Shown: one piece after another, positions 42,019-48,539 of the stretch
How the letters are laid out: the number at the start of each line of letters is the position of its first letter
Numbering within the stretch: position 1 is the stretch's first letter
From: JAJNBA01 sp963842295
GTDB lineage: Bacteria > Actinomycetota > UBA4738 > HRBIN12
Direction of reading: 5' to 3'
DNA: 64,000 nt
Assembly (NCBI GenBank): GCA_963842295.1
Contig: CAWJFY010000007.1
Span: 1-64,000 of the forward strand
The notes under the pieces: generated by a model
Told to the model about the DNA's origin: nothing
What the model saw: only the letters and a program-made list of their open reading frames with translations
The model's database searches: none
Translations under genes and position numbers: made by a program

Positions 42019-43800
42019 CTATCCCGCGTCGAGCAATCCCTGGCGGATCCTGCGGAGCTCGCCATCCACCGCGACGAGTTCGTGGAACAACTCGTCGTAG
42101 CCGGCCTCCGTCTGCGGGTTCAGCTTCTGCAGACGGATCCGCAGGTCGTCGCTCTTCGCCTTCAACACGAACTCCTGCAGACGCGCGAAGACGTGCGACG
42201 CGTACTCGCGCGTCGGTTCGCCTTCGATCGACTCGACCGCCAGGGCGCTGGCCGCCGCCGCGACCTTCGGGTCGTCGGCGCCGGCCAGCGACCCCACGTC
42301 CCCGGAGAACTCTCGCAACGCCGCCAGCGCTGCCTTTCCCGTCGGCGTCCGCACATGATCATCGGTGAGCAGCGGCGCGTACTCGTCGAACACCGCTCGG
42401 TCCCGGGTGAGGAGCCGCAACATCTCCCGCTCGACACGATCGCGCGCGGACAGCCGCTTCATCGTCTTCGCGACCTGTTCGGGGTGGCCGCCGAGCCGAC
42501 GCTGCAGTGCCGTGCGCACCGAGTCCTCGGACACCCCCGTCAGGTCGGCCAACAGGTGTCCGTACTCGCTCCGTCTCACCGGGTCCTGCAGCTTCTGCAG
42601 CATCGGCAGCGCGTCCGCGACCGCCGCCGACTGCCCCTCGACGTTGGACAGGTCGTGGCGACCCACCGTCCGCCTCACCATGTACTCGACGATCGGGCGA
42701 GCCTCCTTCGCAGCCTCCCGGACTTCGTCCGCCCCGCGCTTCGCCACGAACTCCGCCGGGTCCAGACCCTCCGGCATGATCATCACGACCGCTTGGACCG
42801 GGTACTGCTCCTGGAACGCGAACGCCCGCTCGGCTGCGCGCGCACCCGCTTCGTCGGAGTCGAACGCAAGCACCGCCCTGGTCGCGAACCGGGACATCAG
42901 CTTGAAGTGCGCTTCGCCCAGCGCCGTGCCACAGGTCGCGACCGCGCTGTCGATCCCCGCCTGGGCAAGCCCGATCACATCGGTGAAGCCCTCGACCACG
43001 AACACCTGGCCCGACCGCGCGACCGTCTGCCGCGCCCTGTGCAGGTTGTAGAGGACCTCACCCTTCCGATAGATCGGCGTCTCGGCGGTGTTGAGGTACT
43101 TCGCCTGCTCCGCCGCGCGGGCGTCGCTGGGCAGCACCCGGGCCCCGAAGCCGAGATAGCGCCCCTGGAGATCCTGGATAGGGAACGTCAGTCGCCCACG
43201 GAACCGGTCGCGGACCACACCGTCCTCACCCTTCGTCGCGAGCCCGGCCTCCAGGAGCACCTCAGGGCCGAGGTCCTTCGCAAGGCGCCGAAGCAGGAAG
43301 TCCGGGTAGCCCGGCGCGTAGCCGATCCCGAACGCTTCGAGCGACTCAGCCGAGAGCCCGCGCTCCTCGACGTAGGCCCGCGCGTCGTCGGCCTCCCGGC
43401 CGTCGAGGAGCATCCGCGAGTAGAGCTTGGCGGCCTCCTCGTTCGCCTTGAACAGCGAGTTGCGACGCTGTGCCGCGCGGCGCTCGGCCGCCGAATCACC
43501 CTCGTACCGGAGCGTCACTCCTGTCAGCTGCGCCAGCCGTTCCACCGCCTCCACATAGGACAGGCTCTCCAGCTCGCGGAGGAACGTGATCGCGTCGCCA
43601 CCCTTGCCGCAGCCGAAGCAGTAGAAGACGCCCTTCGATGGCGACACGCTGAATGACGCCGTCTTCTCCTGATGGAACGGGCACAGGCCCGACATCGAGT
43701 CGTGTCCGGTCTTCTTCAACGCGAGGTACTGCGAGACGAGCGCGACCATGTCCGTCCGCTCCTTGACCGCCTCGATGTCCTCCTGTCTGATCCGCGCCAT
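42019..43800 (-). CDS. dnaG: DNA primase
   Basis: A 593-residue bacterial primase that makes RNA primers at the replication fork. The CHC2 zinc finger is C-P-F-H-Q-E-K…C-F-G-C (about residues 40-63). The catalytic core includes the TOPRIM pieces V-V-E-G-F-T-D-V and A-F-D-S-D-E-A-G. The C-terminal ~170 residues form a helical helicase-interaction region. The ATG at 43800 has AGGGGTAGG upstream and lies 2 nt after the dgt stop, so the two are cotranscribed. The length is typical of the family. Confidence 0.95.
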   Translation of the reverse strand: MARIRQEDIEAVKERTDMVALVSQYLALKKTGHDSMSGLCPFHQEKTASFSVSPSKGVFYCFGCGKGGDAITFLRELESLSYVEAVERLAQLTGVTLRYEGDSAAERRAAQRRNSLFKANEEAAKLYSRMLLDGREADDARAYVEERGLSAESLEAFGIGYAPGYPDFLLRRLAKDLGPEVLLEAGLATKGEDGVVRDRFRGRLTFPIQDLQGRYLGFGARVLPSDARAAEQAKYLNTAETPIYRKGEVLYNLHRARQTVARSGQVFVVEGFTDVIGLAQAGIDSAVATCGTALGEAHFKLMSRFATRAVLAFDSDEAGARAAERAFAFQEQYPVQAVVMIMPEGLDPAEFVAKRGADEVREAAKEARPIVEYMVRRTVGRHDLSNVEGQSAAVADALPMLQKLQDPVRRSEYGHLLADLTGVSEDSVRTALQRRLGGHPEQVAKTMKRLSARDRVEREMLRLLTRDRAVFDEYAPLLTDDHVRTPTGKAALAALREFSGDVGSLAGADDPKVAAAASALAVESIEGEPTREYASHVFARLQEFVLKAKSDDLRIRLQKLNPQTEAGYDELFHELVAVDGELRRIRQGLLDAG

Positions 43801-43802
43801 GC

Positions 43803-44813
43803 CTACCCCTGGTCGTGAAGCCACCCGCGGGGAAGGAACAGTCGCTCGTACGTCCGGAGCGCGTACCGGTCCGTCATGCCCGAGATGTAGTCGGCCACGC
43901 GGGTCGGCAGGTCGCCCGGCGCCCGATGGTACTCCTCGGGCATGTCGTCCGGATGATCGAGGAAGTGCTGGAACAGCTCCCGGATCAGCCGGGTCGCGCG
44001 CTCATGTTCGCCGTGCGTGTCCTCCCGCAGGTAGACCTGTTCGAACATGAAGTCCCGGAGCGCGTCCAGCGCAGCGAACACCGGCGTCGTCAGTTGCACC
44101 TCAGCCTGGTCTTCGCTGGCGGCGACCAGGTCCGTCACGAGCGTGTTGATCCGGGCAGAGTGGGTGGCGCCCAGCGCCTTCATCGGACCCGCCGGGAGTT
44201 CAGTCTCGCTCAGCACGCCCGCGCGCAGTGCGTCGTCCACGTCGTGATTCAGGTACGCGATGCGGTCGGCGAACCGCACGATCTGCGCCTCAAGTGTCGA
44301 CGGTGGCGGCATCGACCACGGGTGGTTCACGATCCCGTCCCGTACCTCCCACGTGAGGTTCAGACCCTCGCCCTCGTTCTCGAGGTGCTCGACGACCCGG
44401 AGCGACTGCTCGGAGTGGCGGAACGGCCGGCCCAGGAACGGCGTGAGCGCCTGCTCCCCGAGATGTCCGAACGGCGTGTGGCCGAGGTCGTGCCCAAGGG
44501 CGATCGCCTCCGCGAGGTCCTCGTTCAGTCGCAGCGCCCGCGCCGCCGTCCGCGCGATCTGCGACACGTCAAGCGTGTGCGTGAGCCGCACCCGATAGTG
44601 ATCGCCCTCGGGCGACAGGAACACCTGCGTCTTGTGCTTCAGCCGGCGGAACGCCTTGGCGTGCACGATCCGGTCGCGGTCCCGTTGGTAGACCGTCCGG
44701 AGGTCGTCCTGCGGTTCGTCGCGCTCTCGGCCCTTCGTCTCGGAGGCGAGCGATGCTCTCCGAGATAGGACCTGGCGCTCGATCTCTTCGGTTCGCTCTC
44801 GGGGGGTCGTCAC
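43803..44813 (-). CDS. dgt: Deoxyguanosinetriphosphate triphosphohydrolase-like protein
   Basis: A 336-residue HD-domain dNTPase. The HD metal site is visible in H-T-L-D-V-S-Q-I-A-R and A-L-G-H-D-L-G-H-T-P-F-G-H. The early R-D-R-D-R-I-V-H-A-K-A-F-R-R-L-K-H-K-T-Q-V signature and the late G-M-T-D-R-Y-A-L fit the Dgt family. It hydrolyses dNTPs to deoxynucleosides and triphosphate and helps keep the dNTP pool in balance. The GTG is preceded at 6 nt by TACCAT with no Shine-Dalgarno, which suggests a leaderless message that also carries dnaG. The dgt-dnaG pair is a conserved actinobacterial order. Confidence 0.93.
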   Translation of the reverse strand: MTTPRERTEEIERQVLSRRASLASETKGRERDEPQDDLRTVYQRDRDRIVHAKAFRRLKHKTQVFLSPEGDHYRVRLTHTLDVSQIARTAARALRLNEDLAEAIALGHDLGHTPFGHLGEQALTPFLGRPFRHSEQSLRVVEHLENEGEGLNLTWEVRDGIVNHPWSMPPPSTLEAQIVRFADRIAYLNHDVDDALRAGVLSETELPAGPMKALGATHSARINTLVTDLVAASEDQAEVQLTTPVFAALDALRDFMFEQVYLREDTHGEHERATRLIRELFQHFLDHPDDMPEEYHRAPGDLPTRVADYISGMTDRYALRTYERLFLPRGWLHDQG

Positions 44814-44819
44814 GGACTC

Positions 44820-44825
44820 ATGGTA
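44820..44825 (-). promoter_or_regulatory. Leaderless -10 box of dgt
   Basis: TACCAT on the minus strand lies exactly 6 nt before the GTG at 44813, with no ribosome site. The same hexamer at the same spacing precedes recO and deoC. Confidence 0.55.
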
Positions 44826-44847
44826 GCCGTGCCGACAGACAGCCCGG

Positions 44848-45456
44848 TCAACGGCCCATCACTCGGTAGTACAGGTACGCGAACGTCTCGCGAAGGTACC
44901 CTGCGCTTCTCGTCTCCTGTGAGGTCGCCGCGGACTTCCACGTCGCCGACGCATGCCCGTCGATCCCCAGATCCCGGGCCATCCGCTCGACCCGTGCGTT
45001 GTGCCACGGGTCCGAGACGAGGAACGCGGAGTCCATCCCGGCCTGTCGCATCACGGGAGCGGCCGCTCGGAGCGACTCGTAGGTGGTGTGGCCTTTCGGC
45101 ACCGGCAGGATCGCATCCTGCGGCACTCCCATCTCTATGAGGTATGCCCGGCCGGCCTCAGCCTCGGTGAAGCGATCTCCCGATTGACCGCCGCCGAGGA
45201 CGAGGACGCGGTCGGCCCTTCCCTGCTCGTAGAGGAGCACGGCGTGATCGAGGCGCCCGGCGAACACCGGCGAGGGTTCACCGTCGTACTGGGCAGCGCC
45301 CAGGACCACGATCGCGTCGGCCCGATCGAGCTCCGAGGCGTCGTCATGGTGAGCCGCCCGCCATACGACGATCGCGCACCCGGCCACGAACCCAACCGTC
45401 AAGAGGAGGACGAACGAGACCGTTGCGAGGAACGGGTGTCGGCGGAGGAGGCTCAC
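44848..45456 (-). CDS. YdcF/DUF218 family membrane-anchored protein
   Basis: A 202-residue protein with an N-terminal transmembrane helix (about residues 10-32) and a DUF218 domain. Family motifs are D-A-I-V-V-L-G-A-A-Q-Y, S-P-V-F-A-G-R-L-D-H-A, V-L-V-L-G-G-G-Q-S-G-D and S-D-P-W-H-N-A-R. Members have been linked to vancomycin resistance (SanA) and envelope assembly, and YdcF binds S-adenosylmethionine. The precise role here is unknown. A TAGCCT box lies 6 nt before the GTG and no Shine-Dalgarno is present. Confidence 0.88.
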   Translation of the reverse strand: MSLLRRHPFLATVSFVLLLTVGFVAGCAIVVWRAAHHDDASELDRADAIVVLGAAQYDGEPSPVFAGRLDHAVLLYEQGRADRVLVLGGGQSGDRFTEAEAGRAYLIEMGVPQDAILPVPKGHTTYESLRAAAPVMRQAGMDSAFLVSDPWHNARVERMARDLGIDGHASATWKSAATSQETRSAGYLRETFAYLYYRVMGR

Positions 45457-45462
45457 CTGCCA

Positions 45463-45468
45463 AGGCTA
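45463..45468 (-). promoter_or_regulatory. Leaderless -10 box of the YdcF-like gene
   Basis: TAGCCT on the minus strand lies exactly 6 nt before the GTG at 45456. Confidence 0.45.
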
Positions 45469-45488
45469 GCAACGCCTCTCTCAAAGGC

Positions 45489-45897
45489 TCAGTCGGTGCA
45501 GAGGATCGTCACGTTCGCGCTGAATGACACCTCTTCGCCCGCGTCGACCACCCGTCGTTCGACCTCCCGGCGTGAGTCGCCCACGGCGCCGATGATGTAT
45601 CCGTCGCCGGCGGCGTCCGGCAGGCCCTCGAAGCATTCGGTCGGGGCGACCATCAATGCGGTTCCGAGCGGATCCAGTAGCCGTTGGGTCAGGGGGTCGA
45701 GGTCGCGGGGATCAGACGCCAAGTCGATGACCGCGATCCACCTCTCTTGGTGCGCGGGGAGGGGCCGACGGTCGGGAGACCGTCGGCGTGGCGGCGAACG
45801 TCCCTGACGCCTGCCGGGATCCGGGATCTTCACCGCAGCCGGCCAGTACCAGCGCGCAAGCGAACGCGATCGACACCTTGTGCATCCGTCGCCTCAT
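45489..45897 (-). pseudogene. Lipoprotein gene interrupted by a frameshift
   Basis: Two frames join into one lipoprotein of about 135 residues. The N-terminal part (from ATG 45897, in an ATGA overlap with the upstream gene) has a lipoprotein signal with L-V-L-A-G-C and a Pro/Ser-rich linker. The C-terminal part, in the other frame, reads R-W-I-A-V-I-D-L-A-S and ends N-V-T-I-L-C-T-D. The span is 409 bp, one base over a multiple of three. Removing one base from the C-rich run (forward 45754-45764) gives S-A-P-P-A-H-Q-E-R-W, a natural junction. A sequencing or assembly insertion in the homopolymer is likely, but a true mutation cannot be excluded. Function is unknown. Confidence 0.65.
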
Positions 45898-47234
45898 CAC
45901 GGCGTCACGATCCAGCTGTTCGAAGTGTAGGCAGGGAGGGTGGCACGGAACGCTGCGATCACCGCGCCCGGATCGGCGTCGCGAGGAACATGAAGCAAAG
46001 CCCCGAAGACACCCGGACGGATCGCGAGCGGCGCGTCGTCGCTGTCGACCACCTCGACGAGAGACCCGGGGTACGCACGTCGGATCACGGTCACCACCGC
46101 CTCGGCTTCGGCCGAGGTCTGGTAGTCACCCACGATCACCGCGACCTCTTCGGCGCTGGGATCTCGAGTCTCGCTGGCGTCCGGCAGATCCCCACGGAGC
46201 GGGACGTACGAGCCCCGATCCCGCCGGTCCGGATCGACCACGTCTATCGGATCCACCAGCACTGCGCCGCACCCGATGGTGTGCATCTCACCCGCCCGCT
46301 CGACCTGGAGCAAGTGTCTGCCGTGCATCTGATCGGGACGGCTCCAGACGAGCCGCCCGCGAAGGCGTCCCGCGAGGTAACGCTCGCCGTCGAGCCGTCT
46401 CACGAGGGACGCCGCGCCGTGCTCGAACCGCCACAGCTCGAACGTGGGTGCTTCGGTCGACGAGCCTCGCGCGCTGACCCGCACGAAATCGATGCCACCT
46501 GCTCGAGCGATCGGAGTCCGGATGGTCACCCATCGATCGCCTCCGGCTCGGAAGTGGGTGAGCCGGCGCCACCGAGTCTGGTGGACGTCCGTTGCCCAGA
46601 GATCGCCCAGCCGGTCCCCCTCTGGCATCTGGTCGTTGGGCGGCGCTGACACGACCGCCGCGATCCGACGATCCGACAGGAACTGCGGCGCGAACACGCT
46701 CGCTCCCCGGACCGGCACCGGGCGCTCGTCGACCTCGCCTGTGACGGGGTCGCGCACCACGATGGAAGAGCCCGTCGACCAGGCGAGCTGGCCGGCCGCC
46801 GACCACGTGGGGTGTGACGCCTCTCCCGCTTGGGGAAGGACATCCACTCCCTCGCGCGTCATCGCGACAACGACGTCAGCGCCCGCCCGATCGATGATGA
46901 AGGCGGCGCCGATCCGCCGCCGGACGGCGAGGTGCTTGATCGTGCCGTGTCCGATCGATGTCGCCAGCGCCCGGTGCACCCCCACCGACGCGAGTCCCTC
47001 GGCGGTCACGCCCCGCCCCGCACCCACGGACACGAGCCGCCCGCCGGCCACCGCCCAAACCCCTCGGCCCGAAACGAGGCCCGGCGCGCTGCGAGCGTAT
47101 GCCGGAAGGCTCGGACACCCTCGAGAAGGGTTCGCTCGAACGGAATTGGCTGGCGTGCCACCGGCGCCCGCCGTGAGTAGACCGGCGGCCGTCGACGCCG
47201 CGACGACCGCCGCGATCACGAGTCTCCGTATCAT
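45897..47234 (-). CDS. Secreted propeller-like protein with SPOR-like C terminus
   Basis: A 445-residue exported protein. The signal peptide is residues 1-27. Repeated beta-strand motifs (G-V-W-A-V-A-G-G-R-L-V-S-V-G, A-G-Q-L-A-W-S-T-G-S-S-I-V-V-R-D, L-W-A-T-D-V-H-Q-T-R-W-R-R-L-T) suggest a TolB/WD40-like propeller. The C-terminal ~85 residues (V-A-V-I-V-G-D-Y-Q-T-S-A-E-A-E-A-V-V-T-V-I-R-R) resemble a SPOR-type ferredoxin-fold repeat, which in other proteins binds denuded peptidoglycan. The ATG at 47234 has GAGGAGGT a few nt upstream, ruling out the longer frame. It is coupled to the downstream lipoprotein by ATGA. Confidence 0.72.
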   Translation of the reverse strand: MIRRLVIAAVVAASTAAGLLTAGAGGTPANSVRANPSRGCPSLPAYARSAPGLVSGRGVWAVAGGRLVSVGAGRGVTAEGLASVGVHRALATSIGHGTIKHLAVRRRIGAAFIIDRAGADVVVAMTREGVDVLPQAGEASHPTWSAAGQLAWSTGSSIVVRDPVTGEVDERPVPVRGASVFAPQFLSDRRIAAVVSAPPNDQMPEGDRLGDLWATDVHQTRWRRLTHFRAGGDRWVTIRTPIARAGGIDFVRVSARGSSTEAPTFELWRFEHGAASLVRRLDGERYLAGRLRGRLVWSRPDQMHGRHLLQVERAGEMHTIGCGAVLVDPIDVVDPDRRDRGSYVPLRGDLPDASETRDPSAEEVAVIVGDYQTSAEAEAVVTVIRRAYPGSLVEVVDSDDAPLAIRPGVFGALLHVPRDADPGAVIAAFRATLPAYTSNSWIVTP

Positions 47235-47251
47235 CTCGACCTCCTCGAAGA

Positions 47252-47869
47252 TCAGTAGTTCGTGACGTACTGGAAGTGCATGGGATCCGGCGCCGAGTCC
47301 CAGCTGAGGCCCCAGAAGAAGCGATGACCGGGGAATCCTCCGCGCCACACGTCGGGGATGTACGTGCCGTAGTTGGTCCCGTCGATGCCCCGGCCGTTCC
47401 AGTGCGTCTGGTACCGGGGGTTCCGCTGCCAGTTCGTGTCGATCGCGGCTCCCCACGAGTGGACTGACCACGATGTCGACCCCGCGATGAGCCGGCAGTT
47501 ATAGCCGCCGATCCCCGGGTACAGGGCCCCGTCGCGATGCGCGGCATTGATGTGATTCCGGATGTTGAAGCCGACGTTGCGCGCGAGGTACGTGTGGTAG
47601 TACACGTACTTCCCGGCCCCGAACGGATCCGTGTCCGCGTGCGGCCACCAGGAGCGTGCGTTGTTGGCCTTGTCGCTGCATCGCGGGCCGAAGACGTCGT
47701 TGAGGCCGGCGAGACCGCTCGGCCGAGGCGGGACGCCTGCATCCGAGTGGTCGTGCGTCCAGTCCGACATATGGCCCGCGAGCGCGGACGACCCCGCGAA
47801 CAGCGAGATCGAGAGCAGGGCGATCAGGACGACCGAGACGATTCGAGCACAGGCGGGAGAGCGTGCCAT
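47252..47869 (-). CDS. Secreted M15-type (VanY/D-Ala-D-Ala carboxypeptidase-like) peptidase
   Basis: A 205-residue exported protein. The signal peptide is residues 1-32. The M15 zinc site is visible as H137-x6-D144 in S-V-H-S-W-G-A-A-I-D-T-N and H198 in D-P-M-H-F-Q-Y-V. Trp residues near the C terminus (F-F-W-G-L-S-W) match the F-x-W-G-G-x-W pattern of this group. It would cleave peptidoglycan stem peptides in the cell wall. The ATG has GGAGGGG upstream, and that ribosome site sits in one arm of a 6-bp inverted repeat at 47876-47898. Confidence 0.85.
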   Translation of the reverse strand: MARSPACARIVSVVLIALLSISLFAGSSALAGHMSDWTHDHSDAGVPPRPSGLAGLNDVFGPRCSDKANNARSWWPHADTDPFGAGKYVYYHTYLARNVGFNIRNHINAAHRDGALYPGIGGYNCRLIAGSTSWSVHSWGAAIDTNWQRNPRYQTHWNGRGIDGTNYGTYIPDVWRGGFPGHRFFWGLSWDSAPDPMHFQYVTNY

Positions 47870-47875
47870 GACATC

Positions 47876-47898
47876 CCCTCCTTCGTGGGGGAGGAGGG
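47876..47898 (-). promoter_or_regulatory. Possible Shine-Dalgarno-masking hairpin before the M15 peptidase
   Basis: CCCTCC and GGAGGG form a perfect 6-bp inverted repeat with an 11-nt loop. One arm contains the GGAGGG ribosome site of the gene at 47869. In RNA it could hide that site. Confidence 0.3.
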
Positions 47899-47960
47899 AG
47901 GACGCGCGACACTACCCCACGCTGAGGCGCGGCACCGTGACGGATCTCACGACTGAGGAG

Positions 47961-48539
47961 CTAGGGTTGGCGCGCGTTCCGAAGCCGGCGTGCGGCCGTC
48001 CATGCGAGCCAGACGGAGCGGAACGCGAAGCGCTCCTCGTCGTCCACACCCGCGTTCGACCATCGGAGGACGGTCAACACCGCCCGATCCGACTCGAACG
48101 TCTCGTGGATCGGCTCGGGCATGTGCACGCCGGCCGGATCCACCACGTCCGTGTCACGGATCGAGTTCCTCGGCAGGCGGCCGAGCTCGACGACGTCTTC
48201 CGAGTCCTGCTCGAGCACGAACACGAGGTCGAGAGGAAGCACAGCTGCGATCACCGGGGCGACGGCGCGCCGCATCGTCGGAAGCACGTTGAGCTGCGGC
48301 TCGCGAGGCCCCGGTTCCGGTTGGGGCACGACTCCGCACGGGAAGGAGTACTCCGCCCGGTTCCGTTCAAGCCATCGGCTTCGCGCCAGACGGCCCTGAT
48401 CCTCCTCGTCCGGTTGAACCCCCTCGCGGAACATGTCCCCGGCGATACGCGACGTGGCGGCGTCCCCCGCCCCGTGGATGAACAGCGAACCGGTCGTGAG
48501 GCGCTCGACGTCGATCCCCTGCCATTCGAAGAACGGCAC
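47961..48539 (-). CDS. Hypothetical protein downstream of ppdK
   Basis: A 192-residue protein that starts at a GTG overlapping the ppdK stop by one base (TAGTG), so it is likely translated by coupling. It has E-W-Q-G-I-D-V-E-R, a possible hydrophobic segment (V-A-P-V-I-A-A-V-L-P-L-D-L-V-F-V-L) and a basic C terminus. I do not recognise a domain. There is no signal peptide. The longer frame that starts at 48962 runs through ppdK out of frame and is rejected. Its genuineness rests on the overlap and on composition unlike a shadow frame. Confidence 0.6.
   Translation of the reverse strand: MPFFEWQGIDVERLTTGSLFIHGAGDAATSRIAGDMFREGVQPDEEDQGRLARSRWLERNRAEYSFPCGVVPQPEPGPREPQLNVLPTMRRAVAPVIAAVLPLDLVFVLEQDSEDVVELGRLPRNSIRDTDVVDPAGVHMPEPIHETFESDRAVLTVLRWSNAGVDDEERFAFRSVWLAWTAARRLRNARQP

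Noticed and set aside
42082..43656. A 524-codon open frame antisense to dnaG
   Set aside because: It lies wholly opposite a clear primase gene and has shadow-type composition with no domain motifs.
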